The translations under genes were made by a program, and so were the position numbers. Shown here piece by piece: positions 11,241-23,754 of a stretch of DNA of 64,000 nucleotides. The DNA is taken from assembly GCA_037957365.1 (NCBI GenBank), contig JARHVA010000666.1:807501-871500 (forward strand), read 5' to 3'. Every line of letters begins with the position of its first letter. The first letter of the stretch is position 1. The notes below the pieces were generated by a model. That model had not been told where the DNA came from and did not search any database. It saw only the letters and a program-made list of their open reading frames with translations. Source of the DNA: Torreya grandis. Taxonomy: Eukaryota; Streptophyta; Pinopsida; Cupressales; Taxaceae.

Positions 11241-14200
11241 TCCTTGGGAGGTTATTATTTCTTCTTGGGACATAAATTATTATCCAACCAACCATGCAGT
11301 CATTGGTGAAAAAGGTCTAAAACTATGACTAACCTATTAACTTGGTTAGGTGAGTGAAATTTTGGTTCCAACTTTGTCAAATATATGTTTCTTATTTACT
11401 TGTAATATTTTACATAGAATTAGGTCATATTTGGAGTTTGAACTAGTTAACCTTGTATGTATTTCTAGATTGGTTTAGCTCAACTTGATAAATAACTTGT
11501 GAATGGTTCAATATTGACCCTCATAATCCTAGCAAAACTTGTTGATGCAGGTATGACCCACCTAACAAGTTGATGGTAAAATTCCCTCTCATTTTAGGAT
11601 TACAAGGTGTAACCCAAGGCACATGTTTTAAGTATTAAATTTTATTAATAACCATGTGGTAGAATATAAATTGATTGAAGTGGTTGTTATTCATGAATAT
11701 CATCCCTACCAATCAAGTATCGTTATCTAACAGTTGAACAAACTATTATAAGATGTTAAATATTATATGCTTTCATAGTCCATATAAAATAGACATAGTT
11801 TTTTCCAAAAGCTATTTATCACTGTTCTAAGATGGACATTCACCATGATGTTGTTATTAACACCATGGATATTACTATTCTATGATGGATATTCACTTAG
11901 ATTTAGATGAACAAGGTGTGGATTCTGATGGAATTGTATTACAAATATTTCATGTGACATTAACTTGACATATTTTTAATTATGATAAATCACTAGATAA
12001 CATTGATTCATGAATCAATATTAAAGTATAGGTTTTGTCCATAAGAACAATTAAACTAGTTACTACTCAAATCAAATAACATCAATCCACATGTCCAAGT
12101 CTTATAGACTAATCAACTTAATTCAACATCCAATGCATCATTAATAAATTGAGAGAATAAAATACAAACAAACTCATTAAACTTTCCACAAAATATCAAT
12201 CTTATATTGCAAGATATTCCTCCTTTGGGAGGTAAATACAATGTGTATAAATAGGTTTTTATGGGTAGTGCCTCATCTTGAATTAAAGATACATCAAAAA
12301 GATTAAAAAAACTCTAAATTTAAACAAAAGTTACAAATCATGTAAGAAATGATTAAAAATATTTAAAGTCGATATTTTTCCCAAAATAGATTTTCCCCTT
12401 GATCATTTTGACTTTTATGAATATTTGTAGTAACTAACTTGCTTATTTTGGAATGCAACCACACAACCTGATAGTTTTCATCTATTCTAGTTAGATTTTC
12501 AATTAGAGCTCAAAACACAAAATATATCTTAGTCATTAGTGTTGCATGGTTTTCCAACAGAGTGTTAAGTGTTCCTTTCATTTATTTATCACATTTTATT
12601 TTTCCTTGGCATAGTTTACTAAGTCAATTACCTCTATTCTCCCCCCACAATTGGCTTCCAAAACCTTTCCTTTAAAATTAGTTATGAATTTGGCTACCTA
12701 ATGAACCAATTTAACAAAAGGCACCACCATATCCTCAATGAAAAATAATAAAACTATACTGACCTATTGAAATAAATCCAAAATTGTGTATGTAGCATTA
12801 TCAATATAATAAATAATTGTAGTCATATCATCAGACCATTATGGCAAAGAAGTGCTCATATGCATTACAAAAATTTGACATAAGCCTATGTCAAATAAAG
12901 TCAACAATTACAAGTGGGGGAACATGTTCTTCCTTATGAATTTGCTAAGGTTTACCATATTAAATTCCAATTTTGAAATATGGTCTTGATTTGTTTTTAC
13001 CTTTTATTTCAAAGGATCACTCTTGCTCTTTATCATACAATTTCAACTAACAACTCATAGAGTGACTTGAAATCCTTTTCAACTTCACTAATTATGCTCT
13101 TAAGGACTGAAAATTTTATATGAGTATCCAATATCTATGTTTTATGATTCATCCCATGCATAACCTTCTTAGTTCATCACTTTATTACAACCACCATAGG
13201 CTCTAGGTCTTTAGAAAATTCATACCTTTCTTTTGGCCTAGTTTTTCTTTTCCTGGTTAGGGTGAATAATTCCTCTTCTATTGCATTAAGTGTGTGAATC
13301 TCCCCTTTGGTTATTTTTATTTGGGTCACTCACTTGATATTCCTTATGTTTTATTAAAAATCAAGCTTTACCTTAAGATCATCAAATATTATTTTTTCTT
13401 TTATTTTGGCCTTAGCTAACTAAATACTCTCAATCTAATTTTCATTTGTGTGGGGCATGGAAATAATAGTGGTTGTAGGTGGTGTGGTTAAGCTATATGG
13501 GGATGAATGGAGTAAAGTGGACCTTATAATGGTGATTGTAGGATTGTATATGTATTGTATGCAAGGGTTTGTATGGTAGTGGTAGGGATAGGAGTTGAAA
13601 TCAGAGGCATAGAGGTGACTTGTACTAGGGGAATGGATTGTGTTTTTGTTAGAGAAGCAAATTAGGTCTTGTATAATACAATAGTGGGAATTTTCCATTT
13701 ATTCTTTGGATCTCTAAGCTTTGATATATAATGTGTAATAACACTAGGTATCCTATCCATAATAGTGATCTTGGGTGTAGGCAATATTTTTTAAGGATCT
13801 ACTATTAGTAGTGTAACTCTACCCTGAAGTGATGCCTCCACTAGAGGGACTTGCCTATCTAATGTTGATGTTGTAGCTATATCAGGGGGTATTTTTCTCA
13901 ACTAATATGGAGAGAGGAAACATATACTTATGTTTGGGATTTAACATGGATAGGAATAGGAAACATGAAAACTTAGGGGCATTGTGTATAGGTCTTAGGT
14001 GTTAATTCCATTGTGTACACTTTAGTGATTTGAGAAATATTTTTTGGGGGAAATAGGTGTTAAACTTTTGTTTGAGGAAAATTTTAATCAAATATGGGAT
14101 TATGTGAGGTTATTATAAATTATTAATAGGGCTCCACTTGATTTTGAGATGAGGTCACACTATTTAGACAAGGTTGGCTTGTGATAGTGTCTATAGAGTG

Positions 14201-14429
14201 CATCAACGTCCTTTAAGGGTTTTACCCTCTATTTGAGTTATGACTAGAGTGACTTCACCTATAAGTCATATGTATATATTATAAGTTGTTAGATATGATG
14301 TGGGAGCCATTGTGTGCATTTTTCTTCACTCTAATCCTATCTTGAAGAATAAGGAAGAACAAATGTTGTATAAGGGGAAAGGGGTTGGGGCTGAAGTTCT
14401 AATTGATCTCAATACCATCATATTAGTAT
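11241..14429. other. Anonymous repeat DNA with faint minus-strand coding traces
   Basis: No definable gene. Between about 12600 and 13700 the minus strand gives long readable stretches broken by stops, for example an 87-codon Ser/Thr/Tyr/Pro-rich frame at 13435-13698. I cannot assign them to a family. They lie upstream, in minus orientation, of the Gag fossil at 10780-11240 and could belong to the same element or to another. 13900-14429 shows nothing recognisable. Confidence 0.35.
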
Positions 14430-15060
14430 AAACTTAGTGTATGGAGTCATAAGATACTTAAAATTTATGAGTATAGTAATATTGATCAAATTTTACTTAC
14501 CAAGGATAATAGATTAGATAATGCACCTGATGTCTATGATAAATGCCATCAAGAATCCTTAATGTTGTTAAAACTTTTAGTATTTGATAATTTGATACCA
14601 AAAGTTAGAAATGTAACTATCATATTAGATTTTCAGAAACATATTAAAATGAAATACCAAGGTTCTGAAGTCTACATGGTATTATATTTAAGTGTTTTTT
14701 AATTTTCCACTAAGAGTAAAAATATGGGTCCATTTATGATTTTGTATTGTAGTTGAAGGATATATTGATAAGTTAAAAGTGGTATAAAACCATGTAGATG
14801 AGAAAGACTTAATTGATCTTATCATGCATAATTTTCCACAATCATATGATTCCTTTGTAGAGTCATTGCATATGATTACATAAATGCAAACACTAGATTT
14901 TGAGATGTCAACACTTCTCATACATAAGGAAAGAAGAGAGGAACACTCCATTGCTTCAACATTAGAGTATATAGAAATTACATTCATGGCACGATCAAAG
15001 ATCAAGGGTAAATACTATAGTGCTATTAGTTCTTCAAAATAATCCTCTAATAGTAATTTA
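14430..15060 (+). pseudogene. Copia-type Gag fossil (UBN2/DUF4219-like)
   Basis: The plus strand carries a decayed Gag of the Ty1/Copia class. The best stretch, about 14800-14970, reads DLIMHNFPQSYDSF (family pattern L-x-x-LP-x-SYD-x-F), then 'TLDFEMSTLLIHKERREEHS', matching the 'LTxxELxxxLLxxEERR' helix that ends UBN2-type Gag. Upstream, 14560-14700 reads in the style of the 'W..L...Y' helical part. Stops and frame changes are frequent. Element 1 begins at 15095, a few dozen bases beyond, so this fossil was probably truncated by that insertion. I did not find its zinc knuckle on the far side (28404 onward). Confidence 0.6.
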
Positions 15061-15089
15061 ATTACTTCTAAATATAAATAACTTATTTA

Positions 15090-15094
15090 TGAGT
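15090..15094. repeat. Target-site duplication of element 1, left (tgagt)
   Basis: Five bases directly left of the element. Partner is tgagc at 28399-28403; the single difference is C/T. Confidence 0.75.
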
Positions 15095-16412
15095 TATTTA
15101 ACCCTAAAATTCTAGATTAGGGATCTAGGGTTAAAGGGGATAGATATAACTGAAGGTACAAGGGTGATAAATTATCTCTACAATAGGCCAATTAGATGCT
15201 AAACTTGGATGGAACATATATTGAATTCATTAAACTAAGATAGGCAAAAAATAGAAAGTAAAACTATGATATATATGAAATAACAAAGAAATATTGTACC
15301 TAGTTGGTTTTGACATTGGCACAGTTCTGATTTGGAACATGTAGGAAGTAGACTGGAAGAAGATTTTAGAATAGTCACCAAATTCTAGGTTAGATTCCTC
15401 TAGAGCCATAGACATTAACGTCATCCTAGGATGGTCATATTGATGCTATTATCTAAACTGGATGCAAGTGTCTTGTATGGAATACCTACTCAAAAATGAT
15501 GCAACCACTTTGATGCTTATGGGTTTATTTTTGCCTTTGATCTGGTGCATTTAGATATGGATCATGGACTATTACTCTTCATAAAATTGTAAATCCCTAG
15601 TTCATCTCCATAGTGACCTTGGAAAAAATAGGTTATTGGGCACATGATGTTGAATTGACCCAAAATACCCCTCTATCAATGAGTGTTGTCTACATATCCA
15701 ATACTTTGAATAAGTCCTCAAACTGATCTAGTTCTCCCCTACATGTTGGCTTGTGTGTGAATCATGAAATATATGGAAATTAAGTACTATAAGGACCTAT
15801 ATTATAAATTATAAAATTAGGATCTTAGGTTTTTCCTTCATTACTTTAGACCTTTGTATGTGTTATTCCTATGACTAATATGAGAATAGGATAAAATAAG
15901 AAATCTTTTGATTTATTAAGTGCTTGATTGAATGCTTTGATATGTTATCTTGGTATATGCTATATTTTAGGTGAATGAGGGTTTATATTTTATTTATATC
16001 AATCCTTTTGGATAAATAACTTGTATTAGAGAAATTACGTTGACCATTCAGATATGTTTCATTTGTAAATTAGATGACTTTAGGGCACTAGACACTTGCA
16101 TTAGAGTAGGACACCTACATCGATACATGTGTCTATCCATGATGCTAGTGTCTAAAGAACAAAAAAATAGGTACATTTTTAGAATTTTCAAAGGTGGAAG
16201 ATAAGTAGGTTTTAACTATTTTGGGCAAGATATTAGGTTTGGGTCATCAACATAAGACTAGTCAAACTAAGAGATAACCAAAGGGCACAAGATAGAGTAG
16301 ATGTGAGACTTTCAAAATCAAGAAAGGTTTATAATTGAGAAGAATAACCAATGTTTAATTTTTCTTAGAATACAATACTAAGGTGTTATACAATCCATAA
16401 ATATCATCTACA
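15095..16412 (-). repeat. Element 1 3' LTR
   Basis: Aligns end to end with 27096-28398. The outer end in plus orientation is TATTTAACCC (the partner has TGCTTAACCC), so the terminal dinucleotide has mutated. The inner end is CATCTACA. Short open frames inside it are not genes. Confidence 0.85.
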
Positions 16413-16426
16413 TTTGCCCCCCCCCC
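16413..16426 (-). promoter_or_regulatory. Polypurine tract of element 1
   Basis: On the minus strand this reads GGGGGGGGGGCAAA directly before the LTR start TGTAGATG. Ten consecutive G residues next to the 3' LTR are what a plus-strand primer site looks like. This fixes the element's orientation as minus. Confidence 0.85.
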
Positions 16427-19386
16427 ATTTAATCTAGTAATGAAATTATTGGTTTAAATGACAAGAAATGTGTATAACAAACCTTACCTTTATGTGAGTC
16501 CAACTTGAGTGCTTTGTTGGTGAGTGACCTATAACCAAGAACATGTTATAGTAAATAATCAGTGCATATAATTTGAAATTAAAAGTATTGAAATGATTGA
16601 AATTGAAAGAGAAAGGTTTAGGAGTACACATGTGTATCGATGTAATTACCTTGCCTATTAGCAACTTAATTTGAAAATGTATATCATTGTAAATCTCTAA
16701 AATTGATATTAAAACAAATATATATAAATATGGGAAGTGCATATAACTAAGGAGATAGAGAGAAAGATATATTGGAAGGAACATGCACCCAACCTTGGAG
16801 AAAAGGTGAGTTGCCGCCCAATAGTTGAGATTAGCTCAACGATGTAGCCTGATCATAGTTATAATATGGTGAGAATGAGCGAACAAAGTCAACTCATACT
16901 ATCAAACTGGTGAGTCTCGATGATACAATTAAGTCCAACATGAAAACTTGGTAAGGGTGAGTGATTTAATCATCTCAACAATACCAAAAGTAAACCACCT
17001 ACTACAGTAGATTGGTTCAATATAGTCCATAAAATTCCATCCTAGTGGGTGATGATAGTCCCTAAGAATTTTTTTAAATCTAAAACTAATTTATATTTTA
17101 TAATATTAGGTACATATTTCATATCATATGCACCTTATATATGTCTCATTTTGAAATTATGTATAACAATGGTAGCAATGTATAGAATTATGCCATAACT
17201 ATGAAATTGAATCATGTAATTGTGTGCTTTGGCAAATTCAGAAACTATGTAAGTGTGGATAATATGATTCCAAAGTCTTCCCCCAATATATATGGAGAAA
17301 TCTAAAAACTAAAATAAGTGCCAATGTGGATGACATGTTTCCAAAACATGCCCCAACTTCATCTGGGTGTGTTGAATACAGGATAAGTGTGGAGAACATG
17401 CTTCCAAATCATGCCCCAACCAAGTCTGAAAACTAATTTAAGTACCAATGTGGAGGATATGCTTCCAAAACATTCCCCCAATAAATTTGGGTGTGCCAAA
17501 TACTGAATAAGTGCAAAGAACATGCTTCTTAAGCATGCTCCCAGTGAGTCTGAAAAATGTGAATGTGTGGAAGCCATGCCTATATGCATTACCCCATTAA
17601 ATCTAAAAATGTACCAAATATGGAGAACATGCATCTATGGCATGCCCCCACTGATATGTTCCTCCCCCTTTGAGGTAAGGGAAGAATATAAACCAATATT
17701 TATCTCACCTCAAAAGAATAAGACAACTATATAATTTGTGAATGGAACCATGTAGCATATATAATAACATGTCTAAGTAAATGTAGCATTGAAGTGCATA
17801 GATTAATGTGATAAAATGAAGGCCTAAGATACATGATAAAGATCATGGAAACATCTATATAGTAATAATACAAGATCAAAAAGAAAATAAGCACACACAT
17901 AAAAGTACTCAAAATCAAGTCAACATAAAATGGTCTTAAGAGACCGCAAACAAGGGGCATATTCAAATGTTGCACAATTGAAGGGACATGACTTAGTCAA
18001 ATTTACACAAAAGAAAAGATGACATATTCAAATGTCCAAAAAAAATAATGACATGTTTAAATGTTAAAGAAAGCACACATAAGCATGTGGGCCATAAACA
18101 AATGAGCATATTCAAATGCTCAAACAAGCAAGATAATAGTAAGGTAAGACACTCAAGGAAGTACATAAAGGAAAGCATAGCCAACCATCATAAACATATT
18201 GTAGTATCCCATGAATCAAGTGTATTAGAAAAAAACATCAAGTTTATAGCATATCAAGTACCCTTTGAAAGATATAATCATGGATAAAGGCATGTGTAAA
18301 TATATAAGAGCTCAAACATGGTAATGAAGAGACCATAGAATTATATAACATATGTGTATCTAGATCAAAGAAAGTTGATGCCCCCAATGTCCACATGACA
18401 TAAGTAGCGGTAAGGCCCAACATCTAAACTAGCGAAAGATCATGTATTTGTGTATGTATGTATCACACTCAAGTAGAAGCATGACACACATGTATGTAGA
18501 AGTAACTGACATGCCATCCATCAACATAGAACTAACACATAGATGCTAAGGAGGCAATAGAGTATGTTTATGCTAAAAATGTTTTTTAGAATTTTAAATA
18601 GTTTTTTATTTTTTGGTATTTTTGGAATATGTGAAGCTTTTTAACCTTAATTTGGTTATCTTTGATATTATTTTAACCATGATTAAATAAGTTAAAAAGG
18701 TAAATATCATGTTCCTTCTCATATGTTACATGTGTAGTATAAGAACTTTTACAGTTATTTGAAATATGAATCAATTTGCCTTCATGAGAAAAGCAAATAC
18801 CTTATTGATTTGGATTAATTTTTGCTTCCATTTGGTATAACCAAAGATTTCCTAGTGTTATACATATGGATATGTGGTAGGCATAACCCAAACCCATGTT
18901 TTAATTACTTCAGCACCATAAGCTATTGGTGTTATTATGTTACCCAAGGAGTCTTTCCAACCTCCTTTATTTTATAAGTTTTTTAGATCAAAGCCAACTT
19001 ATTATAAACATCTAACATTTAAAGTAGTTTTTTCTTGTGTAGGATCAATATGGTTGCCAAAAATAAGCACCACCCATGAATAATATAATTTTTAAATCTT
19101 TTTGATGTGGATGTTTTTTGTGTTGTTCATCACGAGGTTTTTGCATAGGATGTAGACCTTAGAGTGGTCCCATTTTGAGTAACCCTTGTAGAGTGCCCAT
19201 GTAAAGATTAGGAACTCCACATTTTTGTTAATAATGTTCATTTGGTAATTCATCTCCCTCTTTTGTGTGAAGAATAAAACTTTGGTACTTAAAAATGGAT
19301 ATGTTAAGATCCTTCGGATGAGTAAGGATGAATGAAGCATATCTATGCACATCGACATATACATGTGTAAATGACTCATATTATTT
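16427..19386 (-). other. Element 1 3' noncoding region
   Basis: About 3 kb between the Gag fossil and the polypurine tract, where an autonomous element would carry pol. No YxDD, protease or integrase motif is readable. It holds the hairpin array at 17250-17650. Two further segments (about 17660-17730 and 18570-18640) have counterparts in element 4 (about 32850-32930 and 33740-33830). This suggests that the two elements share a pol-less ancestor. Short frames (17359-17634, 17727-17975, 17993-18287, 19092-19379) are not convincing genes. Confidence 0.55.
17250..17650. repeat. Tandem array of hairpin-forming units
   Basis: Seven degenerate units of about 54-70 bp, each containing 'gtggagaacatgcttccaaa.catgcccc'. 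Six contain a palindromic core: 17334-17350, 17397-17413, 17459-17473, 17521-17537, 17575-17589 and 17628-17644. The core at 17521 (catgcttcttaagcatg) is a perfect inverted repeat. Start-to-start distances are 63, 62, 62, 54 and 53 bp. Confidence 0.75.
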
Positions 19387-19682
19387 ATGAAATGATCTTT
19401 ATTTTAATGGGGGAATAAGCCCTCTACTAAAAATAAATTTCAATTCCAAATCTAAGGGTCTAAATGCCAGCTCATATGATGTACTTTTGAATCAAATAGT
19501 ATAATCTTAGAGGGATTCATCATCGCATTGCTTGAAATTTTACAAATGTGCTAATGTAATTTTTGACATATTGTGGATATTGAAATACATGAATAAATCA
19601 TCTTCCAATTAGAAAAACATGGTTAAAGAACATTTTGGTAGGCTATAGAACCAATTATGAGCCTCATAAAAAATGCTTGTGT
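19387..19682 (-). pseudogene. Gag domain fossil of element 1, C-terminal part
   Basis: The minus strand reads FHTSIFYEAHNWFYSLP, matching the Gag 'F..SL...A..WF..LP' core, then 'NFKQCDDESL.DYTI.FKS', matching 'L...KQ..+ESL..Y...F'. It ends with 'FIFSRGLIPPL', matching 'F..GL.P.L'. This is the Retrotrans_gag domain with a handful of stops. The N-terminal piece of the same domain lies on the other side of element 2 (from 26016). The break falls exactly at that element's target site. Confidence 0.75.
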
Positions 19683-19687
19683 GGAAT
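19683..19687. repeat. Target-site duplication of element 2, left (ggaat)
   Basis: Partner is agaat at 26016-26020. Four of five bases match; the difference is G/A. Confidence 0.65.
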
Positions 19688-21480
19688 TGTTGTTGTTCAA
19701 AATGTGCACCCGTGGCTGCTCTGTGGCATGGGGAAACTTGGTAGTGGGGCACTAAGCATGAAGATTTTTCATGGGGTGCAAGATTCTAAGGTGTTGGGAA
19801 TAGAAATATTATCACATAACTTCATGCACAAGAATCAATTGTCTCATCACAATTATGGGAATGTCCCTAAGGCATGGGACCCTTGTGATCCTTGGGATGG
19901 GCCTCCAAATTAGGTTGGATTCCTTCTACTCTAAGCACACTTAGTTTAAGACCAACACACAGGCCTAAAGATCAGAAAGGTAAACTACAACTAATCTAAA
20001 ATTAAAATATTTGAGAGGAAAAGGGAGGGAAAAGGTAAGAGATGTTGAAAGTAAAAATGGTGATGCACCCAGAATAGAGCGAGCACTCTTACTATTGTAA
20101 ACATAGTGCAAACCTTTGAGAATAATAAAATATCATGCAGTTTACACCAAGTCACTCTAAATGCATAAGTGTTTAGCATACATGCACAAGAACATAGTAT
20201 AACACTGAGAGGGATGACAAATGGTTCATAGACATCATCAACATAGACCTAAGTATGCACAAGATATAACCTACAAGTGAGATCTGAGTTTAATGAGGAG
20301 GTGTTGGGAATGGATGATGATGAGAGGGGCAAACAATACCCATAGACAAAGATAAATAGACACAAAATAGCACACTGATCATCTAAATAAAAAAAAAGGT
20401 GAACTTAATTCTCATTATCATGCAAGGTTTAGCCAATACAATTGCTCATGGAAGGCAAATTCTAGCAGTGTGAGTCCACTAAAAATGTGTCAACTCTTTT
20501 ATAGTGAAAGAACCAAGATTTTATAATAGATGAAGCTAGTTTTATAATTAATGAACCACTTGGGGGTAGTATATGTAGCAGTTAATCATTTGTAGTGATG
20601 TGGCCATGCTTCTTGAAGTCTACTTGGTGATTGGATATGGGGTCGGTGGCAAGATCACTTGTGAATCCATGTGCATTAGGGAATGAAAGATCTCCTTGAT
20701 AGAGTCAAAGAGTGACATGCACTCAAGTCCTAAATTCTAATAGTCACTTTTGCATTTAATTATTTTGATGACACCTTGATTTCCTCTTAGCCACTTCCAA
20801 CTACTTTCTTTATATCTGACAACTACTCAACACATGGTGCTTCCTAACTGGTCTCAAATGTGGTACTATAAGGATACGTGTTGCCTTGGTGGGATCTTAA
20901 AGGAGTCTTTTGTATTTTTAGGTAGAAGCAATGTGGATGTGACATGTGGAATATTGGCACTTGTTTTGGGTAATTAAGAATCTCTATGTGTTTAATTGAA
21001 CACACGGTTACCACATGATAGTGGAAAAAGAGAGGTCACACACTACACAATATAAGGGTACATATGTAAAATCTTGTGCATGAGCATGATGTTGCATTAG
21101 ATGGATGTGTAAGGACCTTTGCATAAGATTACAAACAAAGGTTGAAGGTCTTTAGTGTATTCTTCCTGATTTGTGATTGTTCCTCATGCACTTCTTTCAC
21201 TTAGCCCTTTCAGAGCCTGGGCCTCACATCCTTAAACCTATGTGCCTTTTGACTTTCACATTACAAAATCTTGCACATGGGTGTACATCTAGAACCTATA
21301 GTAAGCACGAGCCATCCTCTTTCTCTTATGCAAACCTATACCTCTATCTTAAGCTTGAGTGCAAAAATGAAGCACCTACATACCTTCTACTTAAAGTGCT
21401 TAGGTCATCATAGGTGCATCATCTCTTTGTAATCCTTGGGAAGCCTTACACTAATCAAGGGATGATTTATAAATTCAACA
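19688..21480 (-). repeat. Element 2 3' LTR
   Basis: Starts TGTTGTTGTTCAAAATG and ends AAATTCAACA in plus orientation. Aligns throughout with 23755-26015 except for the extra duplication there. The inner flank cttttggcaacctct is a weak polypurine tract (minus: agaggttgccaaaag). Confidence 0.8.
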
Positions 21481-23730
21481 CTTTTGGCAACCTCTACAGG
21501 CTACTTTCCTTCTAAGTAGGAATCTAGTGGCCTTTGAAGTGATCTATTAGGCATGGAGTCTTTAAAGTGACAACCTGCTTGGCCTGTGTCATAATAGATT
21601 GAATTGAGTTATACCCTCGATAAGGGAAAAGGACAAACAATATATGTGTGAAATACACTTAGTGGAAAATAAAACTAAACTAAGACTCTACAATGTGCAC
21701 ACAAGCACTTAGGGAAATGTAATACAAGCTATTATAATCTATTATATACAACCTATGATCATGGGACTTCACCCTCTTGGATCAAAATAATAACCCCTTA
21801 GTTCCTTTGCATTATGCACATCCTTATTGTTGATATGTGATGGGTAGAAGTATAGTGGCATCTATTTACTATGAAGGAAGTGCACCCCAATTACTTCTAA
21901 AGAGTGCTCAAGGGAGTTTATTTGACCAAGATCCTTTTTCATTAATGACTCCACCATGTTGCACATAAGTATTTCCCATAGCTGGCTGATGTCCTTGATG
22001 TTAAACCAATTCTTCTCAGATCACTCAGTGCCTAGCTACACCTTTTACTTAGACTGACTCTTCTAGAGCTTGAGAGGCTTGTGCATGATACTCAAGTAGC
22101 TCATAAACTTAGTAGGTTATCTTTGTGAACCCATTATATCTTCTACAAACTCCCCTATAAAGTGCTTAGGATAATGGACCTGAAGTCCATTTGATACTAT
22201 AACCTCCCTCTCATCTCTGTGTCACTTAATGAGAGGTTGAGGCCAAAGCCTATCTATGATGTCTTTGAGGGGTGCACAATCATATGTAAGGTCATCAAAG
22301 AGTCGATAACCATCATTGAGTATGTCAAAAAAATTAGCATTCAACTCTTGAGAAGGTTGACCTAATGGGTTGCCTCCTTCTTACCCCCTAACATTTCTAA
22401 TAAAAGTACAATCCTCAATCTGGGCCAGATCATAGTTTACTTATAGAGGAGCATAGCTTGCACATAGGATTTTGAACAAACCCTGCATCTCCTCATCACT
22501 TATTGGCACCTATGCATTGATTTCCAACTAATTAAGGGGATCTTCCTAAATCACACACTTCCCTTGATGACTTTACTCACCCCCAAGGTATTCCTCTATA
22601 ATATCAAATGGTAGCCCATCTACCTAAGAGAGTACCTCATCACCTCATGCTTGTACATTACCTTGTAGTGTAGGCTAATATTATCCATCTTCTTCCTAAA
22701 GTAGTTTTAAGACTTCTAACTTTGTGGCATAGGGAGGGCTACCAATGATGATCTTCTCATCATATTCACTCAAAGTATCTTCTTCCTCATCTGACTGATC
22801 TTCACTTACCTTCCATACAATTGGTCCTCCTTTAAAAAGAGATATGGTGGGAAGGCAAGAGGTTTTAATTGGCATGAAAGAAGGGGATTCTACAAGGTTA
22901 GGCACTGTAAAGTCAGGATGCATATTCTAAGAAGGCTGTCATGACTATGTTTGAGGTTCTTGAGGAAGGATGTGTTTTTGAATTGGCACGAGTGTATGCG
23001 CTCATATAGGAGGGGGCCTCTAATCTTGGTACTTTGAAATTGGGAGGCCTTCTTGAAGGCACAGGGGGATTACCTTATCATAATTAAAGGATTTTGGGTG
23101 CATAAGTTTTTTGCCCCATAGGTTGGCTTATAAGCACAAGGGGAATCTACACAAAGATAGGAAAGTAAGGAGTGAAGGTAGTCAACTACGATTCAATGCC
23201 CTACATTTGCAAAAGAAACTAATGCATATGTTCTTCCTTGGTTGTGATCTACCTAGCCAAGCATTCCTCTTTTACTCTACATTGTTTTATCATCTCCTAC
23301 TAGTGTGTGTAAGCTTGATGAACAAGCTCTTCTTATTTCCTACCATACCTCTGCTTTCTTTCAATCTCCCTCAGCTATCTCTAAAAATCAAGATGTATAT
23401 TTCTAATGCTCTTTTAAGGTAAATCTAGAGGGTAGTAATGTTGATCAAGAGTGAGGTAACTTGCGTATTTTTGATTAGAATCATAAGTTAGTTACCACAA
23501 TGATTGAATTGAGGGAAAGTTATAAACGCTCACATGAGCTCGATATGAGAAATGGGGAGGTGTAAATATAGCATTTTCATGGAATTGGGGGTGGAAATAC
23601 ATATGTTTAAGTGCTTGGGCTACTTAAACCAGTAGATTTTGGTCATTTAGAGTCACTAGGTGCTCTATTGAGTGTTTTCAACACTTGATAGCTAAGGGTA
23701 GCACTGATTCCTTACCTTTTCTTTGAAATC
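21481..23730 (-). pseudogene. Element 2 internal region, acidic-protein remnants
   Basis: The minus strand is readable over long stretches but interrupted by stops and shifts. The best piece, 22696-22923 (75 codons), starts MHPDFTVPN and carries an acidic run followed by LSEYDEKIIIGSPP. That motif matches MSDYEE.ITIGTP of element 5 at about 42535-42575, with the stop codon falling inside it. Further left (22000-22690), peptide-like stretches such as FVEDIMGSQR could be the rest of the same protein. The function is unknown. By position after the primer-binding block it sits where Gag normally begins, but I see no Retrotrans_gag signature. Confidence 0.5.
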
Positions 23731-23754
23731 AGTCCCATTGGGTGTGCCAAAAAC
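23731..23754 (-). promoter_or_regulatory. Putative primer-binding block of element 2
   Basis: Minus strand: GTTTTTGGCACACCCAATGGGACT, directly after the 5' LTR. The same block follows the 5' LTR of element 5 (43298-43321) and element 3 (47371-47397). The matching tRNA was not identified. Confidence 0.55.

Noticed and set aside
15230..15424. 64-codon frame in the left LTR of element 1
   Set aside because: Lies wholly within an LTR and is not conserved as an open frame in the partner LTR.
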